Shown here piece by piece: positions 1-10,966 of a stretch of DNA of 64,000 bases; within the stretch, counting starts at the first letter, position 1, and each line of letters begins with the position of its first letter. The stretch comes from Scatophagus argus (Eukaryota; Chordata; Actinopteri; Scatophagidae), in assembly GCF_020382885.2 (NCBI RefSeq), contig NC_058513.1:9519774-9583773 (forward strand). The letters run 5' to 3'. The notes beneath the pieces are model-generated. The model saw only the letters and a list, made by a program, of their open reading frames with translations. It was not told the origin of the DNA and did no database searches. The position numbers and the translations under genes are program-made.

Positions 1-444
1 TCATCTACTGATGTGAAAGCTTGGGTCAGGACTTTGTAAAATGTGTGTATTTTATTTTTATCATTTTTTTTAATGATAACTGCTATTGTACGTATGTATG
101 TATGTACAGTATGTATGTGTGTGTATTAAACTGTATGTTCATTTCATACTTAGTTTTAAGACTGACTGTAATTTCATTCTAGGTTGAAAAATGAAATATG
201 TTTTGAATTATGGACATTTAAGATATGCTACTTGTATGTGTACATTTTGAAAAAAAAACAAAAACAAATTGTGTTATGATTTAAATTCATACTATTGGAG
301 AGTAGTGATGATAATTGAATATAATATGACAATAATGATAATAAAATAATGATTGTAAAAGCTGTAATTAAAAAAAGATACCTGAAAAACGCTGCTGACA
401 GAATTATTTGCACTTTCCTCCTCTCACTGACCGGTCACAGATGA

Positions 445-587
445 TCACAGGTAAGTGCTGTAACAGAGCCATCGCCCATCTTTCAATATCAGCCACTGAA
501 ATGCAGAAGCCGAGTTTATCCTTGAGCCGTCAGCTTCGGTTTGGACACAGAACAGTTGGACTCTGCTGTCGGGATCCCAGATAAGAC
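445..587 (-). CDS. Possible terminal exon of an unknown minus-strand gene
   Basis: I do not recognise the product. After the acceptor-like CTTGCAG at 594-588, the minus strand is open for 46 codons to TGA at 447-445. It reads GLIWDPDSRVQLFCVQTEAD, then a segment with SAFQWLILKDGRWLCYS, and ends TYL. The Trp, Cys and charged residues look like real protein, and the block is richer in GC than its surroundings. A minus-strand poly(A) hexamer (TTTATT on the plus strand) is at 51-56. Upstream exons would lie within the window or beyond the fgf21 and kcna7 region, or the block may be a gene relic. Confidence 0.3.
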
Positions 588-3370
588 CTGCAAGGTACCG
601 AGATAGTTGGAGGAAGGGGATGGATATATTTTTGTTTTTACCTTTTATTCAGTTGTTGTGATAGTCTGTTAAACTACAGTTTAAGACTTCATTTATATAT
701 TAATATAGTTGAAGGTTGCAGTTCTTTGTTACATTTCTCAGCTATATTCTTCTGAGCACAACACATTCTGCATGCTTCTGCTCAGTCAACAATGAAATGA
801 TCACCACAGAGCTGGAGTTGAGCCAAAAAAAGGAAGGGGAAACCCCAATGTTTATATTCTAGATCTTTATATTCTAAACAGGCCATGAATGAATGAAAGA
901 CATGTTTTTTATGTTGAATTTTCTTCTGTTAGTGATTTCTAATTAGGAATCTTTTATTTCAATCAGAATCAGAATCAGAATTCCTTGATTTATCCCCGAA
1001 GGGAAATTCTTTTATTTTGAAACTTTTGAAGCAGACATAAAAGAAAATCAGTCATCTCTGAGATTTGGTAGCACTAATTACTGTATCAATGTTTAAATGT
1101 AAAGCTTTGGGAATACTAGCTCCAGTAACAGCAGACAGTACACGTGCAACTCTAGATCAAAAATACTTCACATCTGAGCAGTCGCACATTATATGCAAAT
1201 AGGTTCCCACTTCATTATTAAATACATACATACGAGTCTATTTCAACTTTTGTGTTTAAGCAAAAGACATAATAATATTAAATAAAATGCACCGTAGGCA
1301 CATGGATATACATTCAGCACAGCTGTCAGTGAGAAATGCAAAAACAGTGTGTTGTCGAGGAGCAGGGAGGAAGACGTGGGAAAGTAGAGGGAAAGAGGGG
1401 GTGAAGAAAAAGGAGTAAATTGTAAGGTCTGCTTAGTATGGGGGGAAAAAATTATAACTGAATATGTAGAGCAAATGTATTCCTTATCTTTCGAATATAA
1501 ATATATTGAATAAATAATAAAAGTAAGTCAAAACCTGTCATCAATTCTAATCTTAAGGGTTAAAACAGAATAAAACAGTGGCAGTCCTACCTGGTGAGCT
1601 ACGAAAACTACACCCAATGCTACATGTAGGTGGACAGAGGAATGTTCAAAAGCTTGACAAAAACAAAACCAACCCCTTCCCAGTCCCAAACAAACTTAGT
1701 AAGTGTCTCTAGCGCCATCTTCTGGCTGAGCCTTTTTTGTTTTAAAACATATCCAATTTTTTTTTTGTTTGTTCTAATTTCTCAACAAACTATGTCAATT
1801 TAGTTTAATTTAGCATGAAGCAAACAAGGCACTCAGTAAAAATGACATCATGAACACATTAGGAAATATGCCTTTGCACTCTTGAAAAAAAACAGACTTT
1901 GCACATCCTGTAAGTACAGTCCATCCATTGCCAGACATCCAGAAACATCTAAAACATGCGGGGGCAGGAGGTCCTGGGACCAGGACTGAGAAAGACTGGA
2001 TTAGAGACACATGATTTCAAGGAAATTTTTATTTTATGAAGTTTTACATAATTATGGTCTAGGTTGTCCTAATGATGAACGCTCATCACTCCAAGGTTTC
2101 ATTGTGTTTTCTGTTCAGAGAGTTCTATTGATGGAGCCTCTTGTATTTCTCCTTTGATTTTCCCCTCCTCCTCCTCTTCTTCCTCCTCCTCAAAATTCCT
2201 GATCTGGACTCAATGCTGTGCAGCAGCTTCTGTTTATATTTCACTTTCAAAGTCAGGAAACATGTCTGGGCAAACTTCATTACCAAACACAGATCCATTA
2301 CATTCATTACACTGCACTGAAGCGTCCTTTTCAGAATATTTATATGTTCCTGACATTGTCACGAATAATTTCTTTGAGAACAGTAGATATAATATCTTAG
2401 TTTTTTAAATGACACTCCACGTTTTTTAACGCCATGATTTTTAACTCCTGACTTTACAAGCATGACGTGCAGCTTCTCCAGTAACTGCACAGCTGCAGTC
2501 ACGTAAACACTTGTCTTTGCCTGTAAATGTGTTTCACCCGCTCTTTGCTTCATTCTCTAACACAAACACACGCATATCTAAATAAGATAAACACCGTAAA
2601 ACCCACTCATAATTGTTTGTTATAATTTGATGACGTAAAGACATATGTTTGTCTTCCATCTTTTTGCGGTTGTGAAATGTGTATATTTTTGGAGAGGAAG
2701 CCTGAATGGAAAATCACTCTGAGTAACTAGAAGCTGTTCTTTTTTCCACACGTGACAAAGCACAACTGAATGAATTCTGGATATTTGTCAGGGTGAGCAA
2801 ATCATAAATGAAAATGAGAGTTTTTATGGACTGGAACAAATAAACCTAAAAAGACAAATGATAATGCATTGTTAGAATAGTAAAAAGATGGGGTTTTTTG
2901 TTGTTGTTTTTTTTTTTAACTAATTGATTCTAAAATGTATTGTTGGAATAAGATGAGGAAGAGTCAAAATTCTAGCTGGTGGTTATGTGTAATTAAGCAC
3001 AAAAATTTTACATATCTTTCAAAAAATATCATGAATTGCAACTGCAATACATTATACACACTATTATTCAGATGTCCTTGAACAACGTTGAATGACTTGC
3101 TAAAAGAGGGCAAATAGTAGGAAACACATGTTCAATTTAAACCCATTTTTTATGTGCCATTTGGCACTGATGAAATTTATACCACCTGAACTGTAAGAGC
3201 TCAGTGTTCCTTAGGGGGCGAGAAAGTCTTACAGTAAATGGGACGGAAGAAGCCCATACATAGTGTTTGAACACAGGTCTTCCTCTCCACATTAAATCAC
3301 AGTTTAATTATGTAGAAATGTCTGAGTCATACATTACTCTCACGAAGAAGGACCTCCTTCTCCTAACTCC
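588..3370. other. AT-rich spacer upstream of fgf21
   Basis: Apart from the repeat tail near 961-1010 and a (TCC)n/(TTC)n tract near 2160-2190, I see no supported exon. Short open frames here have no family features and flank low-complexity runs. Confidence 0.5.
961..1010. repeat. Teleost interspersed-repeat tail
   Basis: Three AATCAG units followed by TTCCTTGATTTATCCCCGAA and GGGAAATTC. This combination recurs widely in teleost genomes as the end of an interspersed element. Only the end is recognisable here. Confidence 0.5.
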
Positions 3371-3377
3371 TTTAAAA
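3371..3377 (+). promoter_or_regulatory. TATA-like element upstream of fgf21
   Basis: TTTAAAAGGG lies about 160 bp before the fgf21 ATG, a spacing that would leave a 5'UTR of roughly 130 nt. This rests only on motif and position. AT-rich flanks make chance matches likely. Confidence 0.25.
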
Positions 3378-3531
3378 GGGCACAAACTTGCTCCTGTTGA
3401 GAATTTGTTTGAAAAGAACTTCCTTGCGCAGAGCCATATATCCTCTATTTATTTTATTATATTATTAAGCTATTTATATCTATTTATTCCTTATTTATCT
3501 TATTTAAAGGGTTGCTTCATCTGTTTTCCAA

Positions 3532-3679
3532 ATGTTTTTGTTTCCACACACTTCTTTCTCTTACCTGTGTCCTTTCCTCTTAATCATCCCACTTCCTTTT
3601 GCTCTATCGTTTTATCTAACTGACTCCAACCCACTTTTATCCTTTAATGGTCAGGTCAGAGAGGTGCACCTCTACACAG
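3532..3679 (+). CDS. fgf21: fgf21 exon 1 (signal peptide and N-terminus)
   Basis: It encodes residues 1-49 plus the first base of codon 50. The donor ACAG|GTATTT is weaker than consensus, but reading through it leaves the FGF frame and stops at 3745, so splicing is needed. The hydrophobic run YLCPFLLIIPLPFAL is the signal-peptide core. Confidence 0.85.
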
Positions 3680-4543
3680 GTATTTATAATACTTTTAATT
3701 TTAATAATTTAGCAATGGATTTAATGCAAATATGGGAATTCATGTGAAATAATACTGTGCTTAAACATCTTAAGGTCTTTGTGATTATGATTTCTCTTTC
3801 TTTTCATTGCAGATAATCACAGACGAGGGATGTATCTACAGATGACTCTGGACGGGAGAGTGTCAGGAAGTGATGCTCAGAACCCTTATAGTGAGTATTT
3901 GGCTGATAAATCAGTAACAAATAGTATATGTCTGACCAATTTAGAATGTTTTCCTTTCACAAACATCCATACAGTACACTGGATCATTCGAGGCCTAGAA
4001 AATGCAAAAACCAGCAGGAGACTTATGAAGAACAAACATCTATTTATGTATCTGTGTTTCCAGGTGTGCTGGAGCTGAAATCAGTTAAACCAGGCCATAT
4101 AATCATTAAGGGACAGTCATCATCTCTGTTTCTCTGTGTGGACAGTGGAGGCCATTTGAGGGGGCAGGTAAAGTAAACAAAGAAAAATTTTAATGTAAAG
4201 TCTGTGTACTTCCAGTCCTTCCCTAACAGTTTACATTTGTTGTCTGTTTCAGAGGCACTACACAGAGGCTGACTGCACCTTCAGAGAACTGCTGCTGGCA
4301 GACGGATACACTCGTTTCCTGTCCTCCCACCATGGATCTCCTGTGTCTCTGGCATCAAAACATTCCCCAGACCGGCACTCAGTCCCCTTCACTCGATTCC
4401 TACCGCTTAGGAATACTTTGGCAGGGGAGAGTGTGTCTGAACAACCACCAAACAGTCAGAGATATTTCAACATGGACTCTGACGATCTTCTTGGAATGGG
4501 TCTAAATACTATGGTCAGTCCTCAGTTCTCACTGGACAAGTAA
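3532..4543 (+). CDS. fgf21: Fibroblast growth factor 21 (four coding exons)
   Basis: Secreted endocrine FGF of the FGF19/21/23 subfamily, which in vertebrates signals through FGF receptors with beta-Klotho to control metabolism. Joining 3532-3679, 3813-3890, 4064-4167 and 4253-4543 gives 621 bp and 206 aa, close to human FGF21 (209 aa). Visible are a hydrophobic signal peptide (about residues 1-27), the subfamily opening SNPLLSFNGQVREVHLYT (32-49), a beta-trefoil core with VLELKSVKPG, LFLC (Cys100) and ADCTFRELLLADGY (Cys118; the two Cys match the conserved core disulfide), and a C-terminal tail with DDLLGM and SPQF resembling the DPL...SPS beta-Klotho-binding tail. All junctions are GT-AG and phases agree (1, 1, 0). 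The tail favours fgf21 over fgf19. The start is the first ATG giving a signal peptide; an upstream 5'UTR exon is not excluded. Confidence 0.92.
3813..3890 (+). CDS. fgf21: fgf21 exon 2
   Basis: A 78-bp phase 1-1 exon encoding DNHRRGMYLQMTLDGRVSG and onward. The acceptor follows a clean pyrimidine tract (ctctttcttttcattgcag) and the donor is TATA|GTGAGT. In the usual three-coding-exon FGF layout this segment is part of exon 1. Confidence 0.88.
4064..4167 (+). CDS. fgf21: fgf21 exon 3 (104-bp core exon)
   Basis: It is 104 bp, the size of the conserved middle exon of many FGF genes. It begins in phase 1 after tgtgtttccag and ends LRGQ|GTAAAG in phase 0. It encodes the beta-trefoil strands from VLELKSVKPG to GGHLRGQ, including Cys100. 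Confidence 0.92.
4253..4543 (+). CDS. fgf21: fgf21 exon 4 (C-terminal half)
   Basis: It starts after tgtctgtttcag with RHYTEADCTFRELLLADGY and ends SPQFSLDK then TAA at 4541-4543. It contains RFLPL, a motif shared with mammalian FGF21, and the presumed beta-Klotho-binding tail. Confidence 0.92.
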   Translation, partial: RHYTEADCTFRELLLADGYTRFLSSHHGSPVSLASKHSPDRHSVPFTRFLPLRNTLAGESVSEQPPNSQRYFNMDSDDLLGMGLNTMVSPQFSLDK

Positions 4544-4923
4544 AGAAAATGGACAAATAACTGAAGGTACATTACCTTCTGAAACTGTGGGGTTTTTTAA
4601 TCCACCAGGTAGAACCTGCAGACTTGATTTTATTATGAAATTAGTAGCTTAGTTATTTTGGTTCTTACTATGTTTCAGTTGGGGCAATATTAATGTAACT
4701 TATTTATTTATTGTGTATGTGGTATATTTTGATGGTTATTTAAAGACTGAATCATTGTGAGTACAACTTCTGCGATTTTATGGTTAGTAGTGTGAAAGCA
4801 TGTTTGTGTCTGAGTAAGAAATGGCTCGTGTTGCATCATCTTTTCCTTCTCAATCGGATGTGAATGTAAAGTTCAACAAGCTTAAAATTGTGCTACTCTG
4901 GTGTATTTACCAGACTAGACTAA

Positions 4924-4933
4924 AATAAATAAA
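4924..4933 (+). terminator. fgf21: fgf21 polyadenylation signals
   Basis: Two overlapping AATAAA hexamers (4924-4929 and 4928-4933) lie about 385 bp past the fgf21 stop and are followed by a T/GT-rich stretch (gtttcacttttgtttgtc), the usual vertebrate poly(A) layout. Confidence 0.6.
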
Positions 4934-6633
4934 AAGTTTCACTTTTGTTTGTCTTTTCAGTTTTGTTTGACTAAGTCTTTCATGCAATGATACAGCTATC
5001 TAATGAAACAATTACAGGAAGGATGAATTTTCTCAATGAGAAGAATATATTTAGACCAAAGGTCACTGCTTTCATGGTGAGAGAGTGAGAAAATGGATTA
5101 TTGTGAACACAGGAGTGCTCTCTAGTGGACGAGTCAGTAATGATGCAGAGGAGGAGCTAAGTAGGTTAATAAGTTTCACTCACTTGTTATACACTTGTTA
5201 CCTCACTTTTCCACCAAAGTATAGCACTTTCTGCAAATTCTACAGTTTTGGACAGCCGAGTTGTTACAGTGTACAGTTGCTTAGAGAAACAGGGCTATTA
5301 CTCAACAAAAATATAAAGTTTATTCCTTATTGAAAGACAGAAGGTTTTATATTTGTGAATAGTGATGAATAGAATGCTAAAGTCCTTTGAAACAAAATTG
5401 TGATTTTATGTAAATAAAATAAAGACCAACTTAACTTTTTGCTATAGCACTAGCTGAAGAGAGAGATATTTCTGTGCTAAAGTCAGATTGTGTTATGAAA
5501 TTCCTCTTCATAAAATAACCCATATTCACACAAGCATAAAATACATGTCAGTATGTTGTGGTTTTCCTGGACTGTGATTTTTTTTAACCATCTGGTTTAG
5601 AATCACCAGTTTTTGCATATAAAATTTAAAAAATAAGATTAACACATTAACATAAACACAAAACATATTTCCTACTTCAAACAACAAACACGCAGTTTAC
5701 TTGTAATGTTGAAAATCACACAAACATTTTTGGTTTGTTTTTGTCTTGGATTTGCTTCACTGAGTGAGAAACTCTTCCAGTAATCGTGAATCATGTTTGT
5801 TTATTTCACATAAAATTTATTTAAATTTATTTGCCTTTTACTGTCTGTTAAACTAACAGCATTAACACAAAACACTAAAACACATTGCGGAAGCAGTTTA
5901 CACGTGCCATGTTGCATCAGTACACATAACTTAACATAGGTCACCATTGTGATGTTGTGGAAAGTCTTATGTGTTCCAGTGAAACTGAGAGCATTGTTGT
6001 TGGAAGCTATTCCATCTGACAGCTTAGTAGCTGTGGAAAAGGTTGGTCATGGCCATACAAAATTGAGACACAGATTCGATCTGGCAAACACCCATGATTA
6101 AATGTTGAGCTAAGAGATGCAGTAGCCTAAGCAGTGAAGGATTAAATGTAACTGTTTGTTGTATTTCATATCCTAAAATAACACTACTATATTTAACAGG
6201 CAAATATGATTTTACCAATAGCACAGGCAACCAAATGACACTACTTTTTTTTAAGAAAATTAATAAAATATAGTCTTTATTAAAAACACTGAGTGCATGA
6301 TTAAGCAGTTAAATACAGAATTTTTTTGCCATAGCAATCAAAACTTTAATACAAATAGGTAACATGGCTTCAGTGTCGCTTCAGGACACACAAGCCAAAA
6401 GTACACAAATGTGAACTTTGTATGTGACATACAGAGAATGTTGAGAATTTGGGGTGAGTTTATGAAAGCCTGCCTGTCATGACAGCATTGCTGGTGTATG
6501 GTTGAGTTTTGATGATGAATAACATCTAAATTACTGATAATCTATGTGCCTCCACTTCAAACATTAAGCCACAAGGTGACAGCACTAAGACATCATAGTT
6601 TCAAGGCACAGAACAGACATTCAAAAAGTCATT
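4934..6633. other. Spacer between convergent fgf21 and kcna7
   Basis: AT-rich sequence with no recognisable exon or repeat. The two genes converge on it, so it should hold only 3' ends and terminator-type sequence. Confidence 0.5.
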
Positions 6634-6639
6634 TTTATT
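6634..6639 (-). terminator. kcna7: Candidate kcna7 poly(A) signal
   Basis: TTTATT on the plus strand is AATAAA on the minus strand. It lies about 370 bp beyond the kcna7 stop. A second hexamer is at 6276-6281. Confidence 0.4.
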
Positions 6640-7008
6640 TCTAACAAGAGCTTATAGCATTAATAAATAACAGCTTACATTATACTTGTATCATGACCCT
6701 GAGAATATAATATCGCTGTCTTTTTCTTGCTTTTTTAAATCTTTATATAAAAGTTGCATTTGAGCAACTGGATGGGTATTGCTTTAATAAGTACCTATAA
6801 ATGAACAAGGAAAGGCAATGAAAAGTATCAAAGCCAAAATTTGTGCTATATTTATATATTATATTTACTTCATTATTCACCAGTTTCTCTTGGCCAGTTT
6901 GTTTCTTTGGGACCTGTAGACCTATGAACTCATATTCATTGTTTTTTTCTCCTTCTTTTTCATTTACTTCGTCCTTTGTCAAATGGCACAAATCAACACT
7001 CATGGTTC

Positions 7009-7900
7009 CTAAACTTGAGTAACAAGTGGTTCCCTCAGATACATATTTCCTCCTCTGAACTCTGTGCTTTGTCCTGTACACAGTCCACCTAACAGTGTCC
7101 CGTTCAGAGGGTTGCAGATGCCCTCAATGGCATAATAATCTCCCTCTGGATACCCGTCGCCTTCCTCTATTTCCTCCTCTTCTGGATCATCATTGTCCCA
7201 TAGACTTGTCTTGACATGGGTGTACTCAGTTTGATCCTCACATTCAGTCTCTCGATGGTAGAAGTAGCTAAAGTTGGACACTATGACAGGCACTGGCAGA
7301 GATATAGTAAGCACACCAGCAATGGCGCACATCGAGCCCACTAACTTACCCCACACTGTCTCTGGGTACATGTCACCATAGCCCACTGTGGTCATGGTGA
7401 CAACTGCCCACCAGAAGGCATGTGGTATACTGATAAAGGCTGTATTGGTGTGGTCAGCCTCAGCAAAGTAGATGGCACTGGAGAAGAGGATGACGCCAAT
7501 AAAAAGGAAAAAGATAAGCAGGCCCAGCTCACGCATGCTGGCCCTCAGTGTCTGACCAAGGATCTGGAGGCCTTTTGAGTGACGAGACAACTTGAAGATC
7601 CTGAAAACTCTTACTAACCTGATGACTCTGATGATGGCCAAAGATGTGGCTGGAGAGGCATCATTGTCCTTGGCCAGCTCTGTTCCCAAAGTGACAAAAT
7701 AGGGCAGGATGGCACTGAAATCAATGATGTTCATGACATCCTTGAAGAAGCGCATCTTGCTGGGTGAGCATGTGAAACGCATGAGGAGCTCAAAGGAGAA
7801 CCAGCATATACATATGGTCTCCACCAAGAAGAAGGGGTCATGGAAAACACCAGATGGAGGAGGCATGTTCTCAGACACGTTCTTTGCCTGGGAGTGGTAC
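7009..7900 (-). CDS. kcna7: kcna7 exon 2 (S2-S6 and C-tail)
   Basis: It starts after ATTTTTACAG with the last base of Trp249, then YHSQAKNVS. It carries S2 to S6 and an acidic tail ([14 protein letters not shown]) before the terminal LVTQV. The stop TAG is at 7011-7009. Confidence 0.9.
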
Positions 7901-10900
7901 CTGTAAAAATATTCCTGATGGAAAGACATGGCAGACAGGAAAGATAAAGTACAGCAGAAGTATCACCATAATGAAAACACAACAATAACTATAACTTTAA
8001 ATAATTTAACACCACTTAAGGTAAAAATCTCACCATCTTAGGAAATATGTTTACTGACTTTCTTGCTGAGACTAAGCTTAGACCAGCAGTTAGCTTAAAT
8101 TAGCACAAACAATTCTGTCCAAGAGAAGCAAAATGCACCTAACAACACCTCTAAGGGCCTGCTGGACCAGGGCCTAAACCAACATTCCTGTTTTGCTAGT
8201 TTTGGCCAGAAATTCTTGCAATTCATCTAAAAGTCGAAATTATTACTATCACTTTTGACCCAGGAAATAAACTGAACCAAGGTTCAGTTCAATCTATACC
8301 AAGAGCAGCTCTTTTCATCACAAAACAGTTCTGCAGTTTCACACCATTAATTTTTGATTTGGATAAAACTGAAACACCTCAATGTCAGGATAAAATTAGA
8401 TGGGTGTGAAGTGACCCTAGAGCTCAGTAATAAACACCTCATCAACATTGTCAAGTCTAAAGTAAATGACACAAAGAAAAAGTAATAACATTTGTTGGCT
8501 AGGAATTGCCGGACACATAACCTGCATAAAACGACAAACTGATGTTTCCCTTTCTTACCATCTTATTGCTGCTCTTTACATTCACTCAGATGCAAATTTA
8601 AAAAATGCATTACAAAATTATATCCTATGTATATACATGTATATGTTTATATAAGTAACTGCATATATTGGTCTATTTTTTAATTACCTATGTATATGTT
8701 TGTCCATCTGTAGGATGATCTTGATCTTTGACAGTCTTTATACTAAACTAACCAACTAGTGTCTCCAGCTACATCATGTATTTACTACACAGACATGAAA
8801 ATGTCTCAACATCTAAGTCAGGACAACAACACAAATAAACTAATTTCCCAAAATGTCAAACTATTCCCTAACATGTAGGGCTATTACTGTATATTCTTTG
8901 ATGTCATTTTACAAGCCAATACTGAGATACTGTTTTCATGGTAGTGTAATAAACTACATAGAACTTCAATATGTCGTCCACCTTCTCATTGGCTACCAAT
9001 GTTGACAACATCATAAAAGCGCCTGACATCTGTGGCATTACATTTCAATCATCGTTTCACCTATCTCGTTTTCAGTCCACCTGTCTTTCCATTTTCCGTG
9101 TCAGTCAGCATTACATTCAAGCATTAGATAGTGCCCGTTTAAAGCATCTTACACCTAACATCAAGTTAAAAGTGTGAAAACGGATGATATGGATATAAAA
9201 GGATCAGTTTAGTATGCTGTAATGGGCTGTGTGTAACGTATCAAGTTTCAGGGTAGTTTAAATAAACCTAGATCATTTCTTATGACTTTCAGTAGCAGGT
9301 CAGTGACAGTGTTTATTACTAAAGGTGAACATCTATGTGTTGATCCACTCCAGAGGCTCTCCTAAGACTAAATATAACCCCGTGAGATCTTCGAAGAGAA
9401 ACATGAGAGCGTCTTGCTCCACCGCTCCTCATCCATCTCCACCTTCGTCACTATCCCACCTCCCTGGCATCTGCAGCTTTGTAACACTGCCAGTGCAGTT
9501 CAGTGAGTCTGCCGTTGACTTGGACTGGAGTAAATTACAGTAGTTTCCTGGCAGCTCCCTTGTGCAAAGGCAGCTTGGCCTAGCACAGCAGTCCTGGAAG
9601 AATGTGTTAACATGACCCAACGTACATTTGCCATCCTGTGAGACCTTTTAGTCTCTGGTTCTAAGCCACCGGAAGGCTTTGGCTCACCTATGCCTATGTG
9701 TTCGGTCACTTGTGTGACCTTTTATTAGCATACCAAACTATCTTCTCACCGGGTCTTGTCTTTCTCTCCTTTTGTTTGTATTCCAAACCCCACCGGTTAC
9801 TCCCTGTACCCTTTAGCATTTCCTGAATCCGAGTGTATCAAATTTAACTGCAGACTAAAATAATCACACCATGAGCTTCCAGGAGTCTCTTTCTCTCTCT
9901 CTCTCTGTCTGTCTCTCGCTGGTCTGCTTCCAGACATATTGGCAAATAGCTGTCCCCATGTCAGTGTTTTTCCTCCTAACACACTGTGACAAGTGTGTTT
10001 ACCTGCTTCCCATATCAGTCACATCACATCCCATTCAAGACCTCATATGCCGGTGGCTTCATTGGTTTGTATTTTTAAAATAACTACTCATAAAATAATA
10101 ATAATGTTTACCTTTGACATGAATAAGAATTTTTTTATTTGATTTGATTCAATCTGCAGTTTCCTCTTTCAATGATATTCCCATTGACAGTGCTGATGTT
10201 ACCTTAAAATCTCTACTCACCATCCTTGACACCTCTTTATACTCAGCAAGATTGTGCTTTCATCAATCACATGTCCTACCTCTCGTGTCTCTTTCTCATT
10301 CCTGAAGTCCGGTAGAGTCTCCAGGCAGAAGATGAGGATGGACACCACAATGACCATAACACTGATGATGGCTATGATACGTGCGCCTGACGAGGACTCA
10401 GGGTGCTCAAACAGCATCCATAGTCTTCTCTGGATTTCATTGGATGGCAGCGGGCTCTCCTCCTCTTTTGGAAAACCTTCGTCCTCCTTGAAACGGTTCA
10501 TGATCTCCTCTCCCAGTTCATAGAACATCAGCTCATCCATAAAGATGTCCAAGGGTATGTTGGCAGGCCTCCGAAGCCTCCCACCTGACTGGTAAAAATA
10601 CAGGATGGCATCAAAGCAGGCCCGATTGCGGTCCAGGAAGAGCTCATTTCGAATTGGGTCAAAGTATCGTGACCTCCGCCTGGGGTCCCCAAGCAAGGAG
10701 TCGGGGAATTGGGCTAAGGTGCGAAGCTGAGTTTCATAACGCATCCCTGAGACATTGATGGCCAGCCTTTCACTCAGCGCCCATCCATTTCTCCATAGAG
10801 ACCCAGACCGCCGGCTCTCTTTCCTCTTCTCTTTCTCATTCACTTTGATCTCCTTCTCTCCTTTCTCCTCACTGTTGAGCTGGTTCTTGAGCTGTTTATC

Positions 10901-10966
10901 TTTCTCTCCATCACTCTTGTTCCCTCTCCCTCCTCTTTCATCTTCATGTGGGTCACCTCTGTCCAT
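7009..10966 (-). CDS. kcna7: Voltage-gated K+ channel Kv1.7 (Shaker family)
   Basis: Pore-forming alpha subunit of a plasma-membrane tetrameric K+ channel. Exons 10966-10221 and 7900-7009 join to 545 aa. Order: charged N-tail (1-66), T1 domain (about 67-165, with [18 protein letters not shown]), S1 (about 197-216), S2 (273-292), S3 (302-322), S4 with [20 protein letters not shown] (340-359), S5 (372-396), pore TVGYGD (420-425), S6 with PVPVI (451-455), and a cytoplasmic tail ending LVTQV, a class I PDZ ligand. N256-V-S is a glycosylation sequon in the S1-S2 loop. Most Kv1 genes have an intronless coding region; mammalian KCNA7 is the one known for an intron here, which with the sequence and 19q13.33-type linkage supports Kv1.7. 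I chose ATG 10966-10964 because the frame further 5' has no ATG before a stop. Confidence 0.9.
7901..10220 (-). other. kcna7: kcna7 intron (2,320 bp)
   Basis: A GT-AG intron in phase 2 inside the S1-S2 linker. It contains a diverged fold-back interspersed repeat (about 8030-8560) and a (CT)n tract near 9890-9918. I see no coding sequence inside. Confidence 0.8.
8030..8560. mobile_element. Diverged teleost fold-back repeat in kcna7 intron
   Basis: The left part (ggaaatatgt ... tttcttgctgag ... cagttagctta) matches from memory a repeat common in teleosts in direct orientation. The right part (8480-8560, gccggacacataacctgcataaaacgac) matches the same family in reverse orientation. The middle is diverged. 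A second copy is at about 47700-48110. No coding capacity, so non-autonomous. Confidence 0.5.
10221..10966 (-). CDS. kcna7: kcna7 exon 1 (N-tail, T1, S1)
   Basis: It encodes residues 1-248 and two bases of codon 249, ending SIKRCQG at the donor GGATG|GTGAGT. The phase (2) matches only this donor and the acceptor at 7901; the other nearby GT (GAG|GTAGGA) is out of phase. The first 66 residues are very rich in Lys, Glu and Asp. The human protein starts almost directly at T1. Confidence 0.87.

Noticed and set aside
7901..7929. In-frame start of the kcna7 second exon at 7929
   Set aside because: It would omit T1 and S1. The acceptor at 7901 joins in phase to the exon encoding them.
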